Below are positions 8,360 to 16,860 of a stretch of 64,000 nt of DNA, one piece after another. Under the pieces are notes generated by a model. The model had not been told where the DNA came from, did not search any database, and saw only the letters and a program-made list of their open reading frames with translations. Within the stretch, counting starts at the first letter, position 1. Every line of letters begins with the position of its first letter. The DNA is from Streptomyces griseoviridis. Lineage in GTDB: Bacteria; Actinomycetota; Actinomycetes; Streptomycetales; Streptomycetaceae. Location of the stretch: contig NZ_CP029078.1 of the NCBI RefSeq assembly GCF_005222485.1, positions 7,751,501-7,815,500 of the forward strand, in the 5' to 3' direction. A program made the position numbers and the translations under genes.

Positions 8360-10987
8360 ATGCCAACCGATGTTCCCCGCAAGGCCCTTGTCATCGGCGC
8401 CGGTATCGGCGGGCTGACCTGCGCGGTCGCGCTCCGGCGCCAAGGCATCGACGTCGAGGTGTACGAACGCGCCACCGAACTGCGCACCGCCGGCTCCGGT
8501 CTCTCGGTCATGAGCAACGCCGTCATCGCACTCGCCGGTCTGGGCATCGACCTCGGCCTCGGCAAACGCGGCCAGGCCGTCGAGTCGTTCAGGATCCTGG
8601 ACCGGCGCGGCCGGCGCATCAGGGACCTGCCGTTCGCGGAGGCGTGCGCGCGGGCCGGCGCGCCCAGTTTCTGCCTGAGCCGCTCCGACCTCCAGGAAGC
8701 CCTGCTGGTGGAGGCGGCGGACTGTCCGATCCGGCTCGGAGCCACGGCCGTCGGCTTCGAGACCGGCGACGCGGGCGTTACCGTCCGCTTCAGGGACGGG
8801 AGTTCGGCGCGCGGGGACGTCCTGATCGGCGCCGACGGCTTCCACTCGGCCGTGCGACGCGCTCTCGTCGGACCCGAACAGGCCCAAGGCAGCGGCTATC
8901 TGATCCAGCTCGGCATCGTCCCCTTCCGCCACCCGCTGCTCACCACCGGCGCCGTGCGCCACTACTGGGGCGCGGGGCAGCGGTTCGGCCTCATCGACAT
9001 CGGCCACGGCCGCTGCTACTGGTGGGCGGCCACGACCACCGCACCCGCCACGACCACTGCACCCGCCACCACCCCAGGAACCGCCACCGCCCGAGGACCC
9101 GCCGACGCCGCCGACCCCGCCCGCGTCAAGGAGACCCTCCTACAGGCCTACGCGGACTGGGCGCGGGAGGTGCCCGCGGTGATCGAGGCCACGCCACCGG
9201 CCGACATCCTCACCGTGCCCTCGCACGACCGGGCCTTCCTGGAACGCTGGGGCGAAGGCCCCGTCACCCTCCTCGGCGACGCCGCCCACCCCATGCTGAC
9301 CACCCTCGCCCAGGGCGCGGGCACGGCCATCGAGGACGCCGTCGTTCTGGCCCGCGCCCTGGCCGGGCCCGCCGCGGCCGACGACCCGGCGGGCGCCCTG
9401 CGCCGCTACGAGGACCTGCGCCGCGACCGCACCAGGGCGATGGTGGCCGAGTCCCGCAGGATGAGCGACCTCACCCAGGGCGACAGCCCCCGCCGGCGGC
9501 TGCTGCGCGAGGGCTACCTCCGGTTGGTGCCCCGCTCCGTCCTCACCCGCCGGACCGCCGAGGCCCTCACCTTCCCGGCCGCCCACGCCGCCGAACCCGC
9601 CCGCGTGCGCCGCGAGTTGAGCCCGCTGGAGCGGCTGTACTGGATCGCCGACCGCACCTCGCCCCTCAACGTCGTCGCCCGCGTCCGCGTCCGCGCCGAC
9701 GGAGCGTCCCTGCCGCTCTCCCTGCACCGCCGCGCCCTGGACGTCCTCCAGCTCCGGCACCCGCTGCTGCGCGTCGCGATCACCGACGACGGCACCGGAG
9801 CCCACCCCGCCTTCACCCCGCTCGACGGCACGCAGATCCCGCTCCGGCACGTCTCCCGCAACCCGCTCGACGCCGACGGCGACACCCGGTGGCAGCGCGA
9901 GATCGACGACCGCGAGCTGGCGGAGAGCGTCGACTGGCGGGCCGGGCCGCTGCTGCGCGCGCTGGTGGTCACCTCGGTGGGCGAGGGAGGCGAGGGCGGT
10001 GAGGGCGGTGAGGGCGGTGAGGACACCGTGCACGACCTGGTGCTGACGGCGGCGCACACCGTCGCCGACGGCAAGACCTGCCTGTCCCTGCTGCGGGAGT
10101 GGATCGAGATCGTCGCGCTCCTCGACACCGGCGCCGCCCCCGACGTCACGTCGCGGCGGGCGCTGCCCGCGACCGACGACCTGCTGCCGCGCCGCCACCG
10201 GGGCGCCGCCGGTGTCGCGGGGTTCGACGCGCTGATGCGGCGCGAACAGCGGGCGTCGGCCCGGCGGCCTGCCCGGCGGATCGCCGCCGACCGGCAGGTC
10301 CCGTTCGGGCAGCGGCGCACCCGCGTGGTCCACCGGACGCTCGACGCCGCGCAGTTGGAGTCGCTGGTGCGGGCGGCCGGGCGGCACGGCGCCTCGGTGC
10401 ACGGCGCGCTGGCCGCCGCGCTGGTGACGGCGGTCGCCCGGGACGCGGGAACCACGTCGGGCGCGGACTTCTCGATCGGCTCGCCCGTCGACTTCCGCGA
10501 CGACCTCAGGCCGCCCGTCGCCCTCGACGAGGTCGGCACCTATGTGGCCACCGTCCCCACCCGGGTCCGGTACGAGCCGGGCGGGTCGCTGTGGCCGATG
10601 GCCCGGGAGATCAGCCGGGACCTGGTGCGCCGCCGGGCCCGCCAGGACCACCTGGCGACGATCAGTCTGCCGCGCCGGACGGGCCCCGGGTCGCTGGCCG
10701 ACAGCGCGTCCTTCATGCGGTTCATGGACGAGAAGGGCCCGGTCAACCTATGCCTATCCAACGTCGGTCGCTACCCGTTCCCCGACCGGGTGGGCCGGCT
10801 GCGGGTCGACGGCGCCCAGTTCCTCACCGGTGTCTCGGTGATGGGCGCGCTCGTGGCGGCCGTCACCACCTGCCACGGGCGGCTCGCCTGGAACTTCAGC
10901 CACATCGACGGGCTGATCCCGGCGGCCCGCGCACGGCGTGTCGCGGACGACGCCGTGCGCACGCTGCTGGCGGCCCTCGCCGAGTGA
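8360..10987 (+). CDS. FAD monooxygenase fused to PapA/condensation-like acyltransferase
   Basis: An 875-residue protein starting four bases after the NRPS stop. Residues 1 to about 400 are a PHBH-type flavoprotein monooxygenase: dinucleotide motif VIGAGIGGL near 11, DG motif (VLIGADGFHSAVR), and the second FAD motif GDAAHPMLTTLAQG. From about residue 420 (LSPLERLYWIADRTSP) to the end it is a condensation/PapA-type acyltransferase with catalytic HTVADG at 566-571 and a late NVGRYPFPD segment. A short Gly-Glu repeat (EGGEGG) sits at about 540-553, and a Thr/Ala/Pro stretch at about 225-250. The two halves would hydroxylate and acylate, or esterify, the NRPS product. No frame break is visible at the junction, so I read it as a true fusion. 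Confidence 0.88.
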   Translation: MPTDVPRKALVIGAGIGGLTCAVALRRQGIDVEVYERATELRTAGSGLSVMSNAVIALAGLGIDLGLGKRGQAVESFRILDRRGRRIRDLPFAEACARAGAPSFCLSRSDLQEALLVEAADCPIRLGATAVGFETGDAGVTVRFRDGSSARGDVLIGADGFHSAVRRALVGPEQAQGSGYLIQLGIVPFRHPLLTTGAVRHYWGAGQRFGLIDIGHGRCYWWAATTTAPATTTAPATTPGTATARGPADAADPARVKETLLQAYADWAREVPAVIEATPPADILTVPSHDRAFLERWGEGPVTLLGDAAHPMLTTLAQGAGTAIEDAVVLARALAGPAAADDPAGALRRYEDLRRDRTRAMVAESRRMSDLTQGDSPRRRLLREGYLRLVPRSVLTRRTAEALTFPAAHAAEPARVRRELSPLERLYWIADRTSPLNVVARVRVRADGASLPLSLHRRALDVLQLRHPLLRVAITDDGTGAHPAFTPLDGTQIPLRHVSRNPLDADGDTRWQREIDDRELAESVDWRAGPLLRALVVTSVGEGGEGGEGGEGGEDTVHDLVLTAAHTVADGKTCLSLLREWIEIVALLDTGAAPDVTSRRALPATDDLLPRRHRGAAGVAGFDALMRREQRASARRPARRIAADRQVPFGQRRTRVVHRTLDAAQLESLVRAAGRHGASVHGALAAALVTAVARDAGTTSGADFSIGSPVDFRDDLRPPVALDEVGTYVATVPTRVRYEPGGSLWPMAREISRDLVRRRARQDHLATISLPRRTGPGSLADSASFMRFMDEKGPVNLCLSNVGRYPFPDRVGRLRVDGAQFLTGVSVMGALVAAVTTCHGRLAWNFSHIDGLIPAARARRVADDAVRTLLAALAE

Positions 10988-10994
10988 CCCGCCG

Positions 10995-11228
10995 TCAGGC
11001 CGGCGCTTCCAGGTTGTCGCGCATCAGCCGGGCGATGTCGGCGAGGGTGTCCGCCCGGGTGAGGTCGTCGACGGCGATCGCGCACCCGGGGTCCTTCTCC
11101 AGCACGAGCGACAGCTCCACGAGGAACAGGGAGTCCAGGCCGAGGGAGGCGGGGGTGGCCTCGGGGGAGAGCAGTTCGGGCCGCACCTGGAAGCGGTCGG
11201 TCAGCAGCTCGGTCAGGACGTCGTACAT
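10995..11228 (-). CDS. Acyl carrier protein
   Basis: A 77-residue discrete carrier protein. The phosphopantetheine site is LGLDSL with serine 33, followed by the hydrophobic FLVEL helix normal for ACPs. The ATG start lies inside the end of the KAS III gene (16-base overlap), so the pair is co-translated. The gene is convergent with the NRPS operon, with only seven bases between stops. It probably carries the acyl chain made or elongated by the adjacent KAS III, and may hand it to NRPS condensation domain 1 or to the PapA-like domain. That link is inference from position. Confidence 0.9.
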   Translation of the reverse strand: MYDVLTELLTDRFQVRPELLSPEATPASLGLDSLFLVELSLVLEKDPGCAIAVDDLTRADTLADIARLMRDNLEAPA

Positions 11229-12256
11229 GGCATCTCTCCGGAAGGGGGTCGGTGCGGGTGGGGGAGACGGGGCCACACCAGGGTGGTGGCGCCCCAGGTC
11301 AGTCCGCCGCCGAAGGCGGTGAGCAGGACGCGGTGGCCGGGGCGCAGGTCGCCTCGGCGCCACGCCTGGTCGAGCAGGAGCGGGATCGACGCGGCCGAGG
11401 TGTTGCCGACCTGTTCGATCCGGGCCAGCACGCGGTCCTCCGCGACACCGAGCCGCCGCGCCAGCATCGCGGTGATCCGCGCGTTCGCCTGGTGCGGGAC
11501 GACCCGGTCCACGTCCCGCGGGCTCCACCCCGCGCTGTCCAGCGCGGTGCGGGAGACCTCGTCCAGGTGGAGCAGAGCCCGCAGGAACACCTCCTGCCCC
11601 ACCAGTCGCAGATACGGGTCCGCGGGGACGTCGCCCGCCGCCGCACGTTCCTCGGAGCCGCCGCCGCGCACGGTGATCAGGTCCCGGCCGCCGCCGTCGC
11701 TGCCCAGCAGGCAGGGGCCGAGGGCCCCGGGTTCCTCCCGGTGCCCTCGGCGCAGGACGACGGCGCCCGCGCCGTCGCCGAAGAGCATGCGCGTCGGGTC
11801 GTCGGGGGCGACGCCGAGGGAGAGGGTGTCGGCGCCGATCACCAGGACGCCGTCCGCCGTGCCCGCGGCGATCAGTCCCTGCGCGACCGCGAGCCCATGG
11901 ACGAACCCGGCGCAGACGGCCTGGACGTCCAGGGCGGCCGCGCCGGACAGCCCCAGCCGGGTGGCGACGTGCGGGGCGGTGCCCGGACAGGGCCGGTCGG
12001 GCGAGCTGGTGGCGACGACCACGGCGGAGACGGCGGTCGCCGACCGGTCGAGTGCCTCGCGGCCCGCCGCGACCGCGAGGTCCCCGGTGCTGGTGCCGGG
12101 GTCCACGACGTGCCGGGCGCGGATGCCGCACCGCTGGAACATCCACTCGGGCGACCGGCCCAGAGGCTCGGCCAGCTCCTCGTTGGCCACCCGGCGGGGC
12201 GGCAGCCATGACCCGAGTCCGGCCAGGACGGACGCCGGGACCCCTTGACTCCCCAC
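11213..12256 (-). CDS. 3-oxoacyl-ACP synthase III (KAS III, FabH-like)
   Basis: 347 residues, the normal FabH length. The catalytic triad is visible: Cys115 (VQAVCAGF), His255 (VVPHQAN) and Asn285 (VGNTSAAS). The GTG start at 12256 is preferred because GAGG lies eight bases upstream and it gives a normal FabH N-terminus; the longer frame adds only an Arg-rich tail. FabH enzymes start acyl chains by condensing an acyl-CoA with malonyl-ACP. Related enzymes in secondary metabolism also act as acyltransferases. Its overlap with an ACP gene and closeness to an NRPS suggest starter-unit supply rather than housekeeping fatty acid synthesis. Confidence 0.92.
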   Translation of the reverse strand: MGSQGVPASVLAGLGSWLPPRRVANEELAEPLGRSPEWMFQRCGIRARHVVDPGTSTGDLAVAAGREALDRSATAVSAVVVATSSPDRPCPGTAPHVATRLGLSGAAALDVQAVCAGFVHGLAVAQGLIAAGTADGVLVIGADTLSLGVAPDDPTRMLFGDGAGAVVLRRGHREEPGALGPCLLGSDGGGRDLITVRGGGSEERAAAGDVPADPYLRLVGQEVFLRALLHLDEVSRTALDSAGWSPRDVDRVVPHQANARITAMLARRLGVAEDRVLARIEQVGNTSAASIPLLLDQAWRRGDLRPGHRVLLTAFGGGLTWGATTLVWPRLPHPHRPPSGEMPCTTS

Positions 12257-12365
12257 TTCTGCACCCTCGGTCTCGGAGCGGCGACGCCACGGGCGTGATC
12301 GTCCCGCGCGGCCCAAGTGGTACCACGCCGGGCGGCGCCGCTCCGGGAGACGTGCCGGACACCCC

Positions 12366-12794
12366 CTAGGAGGTGACGTCCGCCCGTGCCCCCGCCGCGA
12401 TCAGGAGCCCGGCCGCCTCGGTGTGGCCGCCCTTCCGCGCCCATTCGAGGGGGCTGTGGCCGGTGCCGTCGTCCTCGCGCAGGTCAGGGTCGGCGCCGTG
12501 GGCGAGGAGCAGCCGCACCACGTCCGTACGGCCCCAGGCGGCGGCCGCGCACAGGGCCGTCCCCTCGGTCTGGGCGCGGCTCTCGACGTCCGGGTCGGCG
12601 CCCGCGGCCAGCAGGCGGGCGACGGTCTCCGGGGTGCCGTCGAGCGCGGCGGCGTACAGCGGGGTTCCGCCGTCCCGGTCGGCGCCGTTCGGGTCGGCGC
12701 CCGCCCGCAGCAGCGCGCTCACCGCGCCGACGTCCCCGGAACCGGCCGCGCCGACCAGCCTCCGCGCCAGTCTCTTCCGTTCACGCCTGTTCAT
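12366..12794 (-). CDS. Small ankyrin-repeat protein
   Basis: 142 residues with about three to four ankyrin repeats. The diagnostic helix pairs are visible as GGTPLYAAALDG, ALCAAAAWGRTDVVRLLLAHGADP and SPLEWARKGGHTEAAGLLIAAGA segments. The start is basic (MNRRERKRLARRL) and there is no signal peptide or membrane segment, so the protein is cytoplasmic. Ankyrin repeats mediate protein-protein contacts and the partner is unknown. The gene diverges from the hydrolase-TetR operon at 12966, so its promoter region lies beside the palindromic operators there. Confidence 0.85.
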   Translation of the reverse strand: MNRRERKRLARRLVGAAGSGDVGAVSALLRAGADPNGADRDGGTPLYAAALDGTPETVARLLAAGADPDVESRAQTEGTALCAAAAWGRTDVVRLLLAHGADPDLREDDGTGHSPLEWARKGGHTEAAGLLIAAGARADVTS

Positions 12795-12886
12795 GGCGGC
12801 AGGGTCCCAGCCCCGGGCGCGGGTGCGCCGGCTCCGGGCGGGCGTCGACCGGCGCGGGCGTGGCGTCGACCGGCGCGGACGAAGCG

Positions 12887-12934
12887 TTGACTCTTTCGGC
12901 TAATCGAGTTAGCTTTTGGCTAAGGAAGTTAGCC
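12887..12934 (+). promoter_or_regulatory. Promoter with two tandem palindromic operators (TetR target)
   Basis: A -35 TTGACT (12887-12892) and a -10 TAGCTT (12910-12915) are separated by 17 bases. Two perfect palindromes overlap and follow the -10: GCTAA-N5-TTAGC (12899-12913) and GGCTAA-N5-TTAGCC (12918-12934). Their centres are 20 bp apart, two helical turns. They lie just upstream of the hydrolase-TetR operon, so autorepression by the TetR protein at 13795 is the natural reading. The sequence is direct evidence; the regulator assignment is inference. Confidence 0.75.
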
Positions 12935-12965
12935 GCACTGATCCGCAACCTCTCCGGGAGCTGTC

Positions 12966-13802
12966 ATGACCGAGTACCTCGCCGTCGACGGCGGCACGAT
13001 CGCGTACGAGGTGACGGGCTCGGGCCCGCTGATCGTCCTCGCGCACGGCATGGGCGACAGCCGGGACGCCTACCGCGCGGTGATCCCGCGGCTGGTCGCG
13101 GCGGGCCACCGGGTCGCCGCCGTCGACCTGCGCGGCTGCGGCGAGTCCAGCGTCGACTGGCCGGCCTGGAACCGCACCGCGCTCGCGGGCGACCTGCTCG
13201 CCGTGATCCGCCACCTCGGCGGCCCGGCCGTCCTCGTCGGCCACTCCGTCTCGGGCGGCGCCGCCACCATCGCCGCCGCGCGGGAACCGTCCCTGATCAC
13301 CGGGGTCGTCGAGCTGGCGCCGTTCACCCGGAAGCAGTCGGTCCGCCTCGGTGACCTGCGGGTGAAGCGCTACCGGCAGGGCATGCTGCGGCTGCTCGGC
13401 ACCGGCCTCCTCGGCAGCGTCCCGATGTGGCGCTCCTACCTCGACGTGGCCTACCCCGGCGTGAAGCCCGCCGACTGGACCGAGCGGCTCGGGCGCGTCG
13501 ACGCCCTGCTGCGCGAGCCGGGCCGGATGAAGGCCGTCCAGAACATGGGCCGCCAGGCCCCCACCGACGCGGGCGCCCAACTGGGCAACGTCCGCTGCCC
13601 CGTCCTGGTCGTGATGGGCACCCTCGACCCCGACTGGGCCGACCCGCGGGCCGAGGGAACCGCGATCGTCGACGCGCTGCCGGCCGGACTCGGCCGCCTG
13701 GAGATGATCGAGGGCGCCGGACACTACCCGCACGACCAGTTCCCCGACCGGGTCGTCGAGTTGACGCTCGACTTCCTGCGCTCGGACGCCGCCCGTGCCT
13801 AG
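12966..13802 (+). CDS. Alpha/beta hydrolase
   Basis: 278 residues, cytoplasmic. It has the oxyanion HG motif (LAHGMGDSRDAYR), a nucleophile elbow GHSVSGG and a final His region (IEGAGHYPHDQFP), the order expected for the alpha/beta hydrolase fold. The substrate is unknown: it could be an esterase, lactonase or haloperoxidase-like enzyme. The ATG follows CGGGAG. It is the first gene of an operon with a TetR regulator that overlaps its last eight bases, so the enzyme probably acts on, or is induced by, the regulator's ligand. Confidence 0.9.
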   Translation: MTEYLAVDGGTIAYEVTGSGPLIVLAHGMGDSRDAYRAVIPRLVAAGHRVAAVDLRGCGESSVDWPAWNRTALAGDLLAVIRHLGGPAVLVGHSVSGGAATIAAAREPSLITGVVELAPFTRKQSVRLGDLRVKRYRQGMLRLLGTGLLGSVPMWRSYLDVAYPGVKPADWTERLGRVDALLREPGRMKAVQNMGRQAPTDAGAQLGNVRCPVLVVMGTLDPDWADPRAEGTAIVDALPAGLGRLEMIEGAGHYPHDQFPDRVVELTLDFLRSDAARA

Positions 13803-14379
13803 GGCGGGCCTCGACCCGGCCGCCGTCGTCGCGGCCGGCGCCGCCCTCGCCGACGAGGTCGGGATCGCGCACCTGACCATGGGATCGCTGGCCGAACGGC
13901 TGGGCGTGCGCACCCCGTCCCTGTACAAGCACGTCGGCGGCCAGGACGACCTCACCCGGCGGATCGCCGTCCTGGCGCTGACCGAGGCGGCCGACGCCGT
14001 CGGGCTCGCCGTCCAGGGGTACGCGGGCCGCGACGCCCTCGCCGCCGCGGCCCGCGCCTTCCGCGGCTTCGTCCTCGACCACCCCGGCCGGTACGCGGCG
14101 ACGGTCGGCATGGAGTCGTCGGGCCCCGACGACCCGCTGGCCGCCGCTGGGAAGCGGCTGCTCAGCGCGTTCCTGGCGGTCCTGCGCGGCTACGACCTCC
14201 CCGACGCGGACGTCGACCACGCCCTGCGCACGCTGCGCAGCCTCTGCCACGGCTTCGCCACCTTGCAGTCGGCGGGCGGCTTCCAGTGGAGCGCCGACAT
14301 CGACGAGAGCTTCGAGTGGCTGATCGCCTTCGCGGACCGGGGGCTGCGGGCCGCGGGGCGCGGGACGGCCGCGCGCTGA
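13795..14379 (+). CDS. TetR-family transcriptional regulator
   Basis: 194 residues. The N-terminal helix-turn-helix is clear (LTMGSLAERLGVRTPSLYKHVG, residues about 26-47), and the C-terminal half resembles the WHG-type ligand-binding domain of this family. The GTG start overlaps the upstream hydrolase gene by eight bases. It probably represses its own operon through the two GGCTAA-type palindromes at 12899-12934. The ligand is unknown. Confidence 0.93.
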   Translation: MPRAGLDPAAVVAAGAALADEVGIAHLTMGSLAERLGVRTPSLYKHVGGQDDLTRRIAVLALTEAADAVGLAVQGYAGRDALAAAARAFRGFVLDHPGRYAATVGMESSGPDDPLAAAGKRLLSAFLAVLRGYDLPDADVDHALRTLRSLCHGFATLQSAGGFQWSADIDESFEWLIAFADRGLRAAGRGTAAR

Positions 14380-14497
14380 CGCGGGCGCCCGGACGGCCGA
14401 GGCGGTTTTACGCCAAGTCGCGCCGCTGTTAAGGGAGTCGGCGATACGGTCGGCTCCCGGCCCCTCACCCGGAGGTGCCGGTGCGAGGGGGTGGGCT

Positions 14498-14869
14498 GTG
14501 GCGGAGATTTCCCGGCGGGCCGTGCTCGGCGCCGCGGGCACGGGCGCGGCGGCGGTTCTCACCGCGACGGGGGTCGCACCGCCGGCCGCCGCCGTCGGCA
14601 CACGCGACGACATCCGACAGACGACGACTCGGGGGGCAGACACAACCATGGCCGTCACCACGGAGGAGAAGAAGTACCAGGCGTACGTGACCAACGAGGA
14701 CAGCGAATGGGCGGCGCACGCCGTCTTCGACGCCTACTCCGACCCCGGTGACATGTGGGCCTTCGTGGACGCGGCCCTGCTCCGCCTGCGAGGCAGGTAC
14801 CCGAGCATCACCTTCACCGGGCACGTCGAGCGCTTCGACGAGGTCATCACCGACATCGCGCATCCCTGA
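14498..14869 (+). CDS. Small secreted protein with Tat-like signal
   Basis: 123 residues. The GTG start follows a GAGGGGG element about six bases upstream. The N-terminus (SRRAVLGAAGTGAAAVL, then an Ala-rich cleavage zone near residue 33) looks like a twin-arginine signal peptide. The mature part of about 90 residues is acidic and aromatic (YVTNEDSEW, DPGDMWAFVDAALLRLRGRYP) and matches no family I recognise. An internal ATG at 14648 (MAVTTEEKKYQ) could start a cytoplasmic form without the signal. It stands alone and is followed by a strong hairpin. Confidence 0.7.
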   Translation: MAEISRRAVLGAAGTGAAAVLTATGVAPPAAAVGTRDDIRQTTTRGADTTMAVTTEEKKYQAYVTNEDSEWAAHAVFDAYSDPGDMWAFVDAALLRLRGRYPSITFTGHVERFDEVITDIAHP

Positions 14870-14890
14870 GCGCGACCGGCCGGGCCGTCG

Positions 14891-14926
14891 CGGGGTCCTC
14901 GGGGCGGCGGCCCGCCCGGGACCCCG
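14891..14926. terminator. Bidirectional hairpin between convergent genes
   Basis: A 15-pair GC-rich stem (CGGGGTCC, CGGG and CGG pairing with CCG, CCCG and GGACCCCG), with two single-base bulges and a four-base loop. It sits between the secreted-protein gene and the convergent dehydrogenase gene and could serve both. Confidence 0.65.
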
Positions 14927-14940
14927 TGCCCGGCTCGCCG

Positions 14941-15879
14941 TCAGCCGTAGACGGCCACGAGCCGCACGATGACCTCGCCGCGTTCGAGACGGCCGATGCC
15001 GTCGGCGATGTCGTCGAAGCCGATCGGGGTGGTGCGGGACGTGACCTTGCCCTCGGCCACCAGGTCGAGGACGGCCCGGCAGTCCTCGGCGGTGCCCGCC
15101 TGGGAGCCGATCAGGGAGACCTGGTTGAGGGTGAGCGTCTGGAGGTTGATCGTGCCCTCGCTCACCCCGAGCCCCACCTGCACCACCCGGCCGTCGCGCC
15201 GTACCGCCTCCACGGCGGCGGCCGTCGTGGTGCCGAAACCGGCGAAGTCCACGATCACGTCGAGGCCCAGCTCCGCGAACGCGCCGATTTCCGTGGCCAC
15301 GCCCGCCACGCCCAGCTCGCGGGCGAAGGCGTGCACCTTCTCGTTCTTCTCCGCGACATGGACCTCCGCGCCGACCGCGAGCGCCACCTGCGCGCCCAGC
15401 GACCCGAGGCCGCCGAGGCCGATCACGCCGACCTTCGTGCCGGCGGTCACCCCGCCCTGCACGATCATCGCGTGGTACGAGGTGAGCCCCGCGTCCGTCG
15501 CCGCGGCGGCCTGGTCCCAGGCGATGCCGTCGGGCAGCGGGATCACCAGGTCCTCCCGTACCGCGACCCGCGGCTGGAAACCGCCGTTCGACGAGGTCCC
15601 CGGGCCCTCGATGGCCGCCGGGACGGCGACCCGGTCGCCGACCGCGAAACGGGTGGAGCCGGGCCCGGTGGCCGCGACGACGCCCGCGATCTCGTGTCCC
15701 AGGGTGATCGGGCGGAACGGCAGGAGCGAGGTGAGGGTGCCGTCCAGGAAGCCGACGTCACTGTGGCAGAGGCCGGCGGCCCGCACCGCGATGACGATCT
15801 CGCCGGGCCCCGCCTCGGGCTCCGGGACCTCGTTGCGGGTCAGCGGCTTGCCGACCTCGGTGAACTGCCATGCCTTCAT
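14941..15879 (-). CDS. Zinc-type alcohol dehydrogenase / quinone reductase-like (MDR)
   Basis: 312 residues of the medium-chain dehydrogenase family. It has an N-terminal GroES-like catalytic domain (GLCHSDVGFLDG, TLGHEIAGVVAATG) and a Rossmann NAD(P) domain with GLGGLGSLGAQVAL. The catalytic-zinc Cys and His-Glu are present. The structural-zinc four-Cys lobe is not visible, and the protein is about 30 residues shorter than classical ADHs, so only one zinc is expected. ATG at 15879 has GAAGGA about 10 bases upstream. It diverges from a TetR gene whose upstream region holds a palindrome, so it is the likely target of that regulator. Confidence 0.93.
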   Translation of the reverse strand: MKAWQFTEVGKPLTRNEVPEPEAGPGEIVIAVRAAGLCHSDVGFLDGTLTSLLPFRPITLGHEIAGVVAATGPGSTRFAVGDRVAVPAAIEGPGTSSNGGFQPRVAVREDLVIPLPDGIAWDQAAAATDAGLTSYHAMIVQGGVTAGTKVGVIGLGGLGSLGAQVALAVGAEVHVAEKNEKVHAFARELGVAGVATEIGAFAELGLDVIVDFAGFGTTTAAAVEAVRRDGRVVQVGLGVSEGTINLQTLTLNQVSLIGSQAGTAEDCRAVLDLVAEGKVTSRTTPIGFDDIADGIGRLERGEVIVRLVAVYG

Positions 15880-16034
15880 CGCGTTCCGTCCTTCTGTACG
15901 GCCGCCCCCATGTCCGGCGGGCGCTGCCCGCGAGGACTGTTCGATTTCCCCGTAGCCGCTCGGCCGACGGACACTGTCGGCCTGCTGTGCCGCGCCGGCC
16001 GCGGGGTCGGCGCACAGAATAATGGTACTCGGTT

Positions 16035-16048
16035 CCGAAAATATTCGG
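16035..16048. promoter_or_regulatory. Candidate TetR operator
   Basis: The palindrome CCGAA-AATA-TTCGG lies three bases before the AAGGAGG ribosome binding site (16051-16057) of the TetR gene at 16068, in the 188-base divergent region with the dehydrogenase gene. Its AT-rich core stands out from the surrounding GC-rich sequence. Binding by that TetR protein is inference. Confidence 0.5.
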
Positions 16049-16067
16049 CCAAGGAGGATCGGCCCGT

Positions 16068-16679
16068 ATGAGCGAAGCCGGACGGGGGCGCGGACGGCCG
16101 CCCGTGTCGTCGCGTGAGGAGGTCGAGGCGGTGGCCGTCGACCTGTTCCTCGCACACGGGTACGCCGCGACCGGCATCTCCGCGATCACGGCGGCGGCCG
16201 GCGTCAGCAGGTCGACCTTCTTCCGCTACTTCCCGTCGAAGTCGGGCGTCATCTGGTCCGCGTTCGACGATCACACGGCACGGCTGCGCGGGCTGCTGGC
16301 CCGCGCGGAGGCGGACCGACCGGTGATGACGGTGGTCAGGACCTGCGTGGTGGAGGCGCTGCGCGCGTCGGTCGACGACCGGCGGATCTGGATGAAGCGT
16401 TTCGTCATCCTCGACGAGTCGCCCGAGCTGCGCGCGGAGGAGTCGGCGCAGTGGATCAGCTGGGCCGAGGCGGTCGCGGAGTACGTCGCGGACCGCCTGG
16501 GTGAGGACAGCGCGGGGCTGAGGCCCGCGAGCATCGGCGGCGCCGTCCAGGCCGCCTTCCTCGCCGCCCTGCGGAGCTGGAAGACCGCCACGGCCCCGGC
16601 GCCCGAACTCCTCCGCGAGCTGGACCGGGACCTGGTGCCGCTCTGCGACGTCCTCCAGGGGTGGATCGACCAGGAGTGA
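16068..16679 (+). CDS. TetR-family transcriptional regulator
   Basis: 203 residues. A basic N-terminal arm (RGRGRPPVSSREEV) is followed by a clear helix-turn-helix (ISAITAAAGVSRSTFFRYFPSK, residues about 35-56). The C-terminal domain resembles the MftR/AcrR group. A canonical AAGGAGG RBS lies 10 bases before the ATG. It diverges from the MDR dehydrogenase at 14941 and probably represses both genes through the CCGAA-N4-TTCGG site. Confidence 0.93.
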   Translation: MSEAGRGRGRPPVSSREEVEAVAVDLFLAHGYAATGISAITAAAGVSRSTFFRYFPSKSGVIWSAFDDHTARLRGLLARAEADRPVMTVVRTCVVEALRASVDDRRIWMKRFVILDESPELRAEESAQWISWAEAVAEYVADRLGEDSAGLRPASIGGAVQAAFLAALRSWKTATAPAPELLRELDRDLVPLCDVLQGWIDQE

Positions 16680-16730
16680 GCGGTGAGCAGACGAGCCGGG
16701 GGCGGGCGGGAGCGGGGGCGGGAACGCCGA

Positions 16731-16764
16731 ACGGCCGGGCGGGCCACTGGGGCCGCCCGGCCGT
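16731..16764 (+). terminator. Terminator hairpin of the TetR gene
   Basis: A perfect 12-bp inverted repeat, ACGGCCGGGCGG and its complement, with a 10-base loop, 52 bases after the TetR stop. There is no U-tract, as is usual in Streptomyces terminators. Confidence 0.75.
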
Positions 16765-16840
16765 CGGTCTGGTCGAACAGGTTGAACAGATTGAACAGGT
16801 CGGACAGGCCGAGACCGGCTTCCGACCGGACCGGCTGCCG

Positions 16841-16860
16841 ACCTGACCGGATCAGATTCG

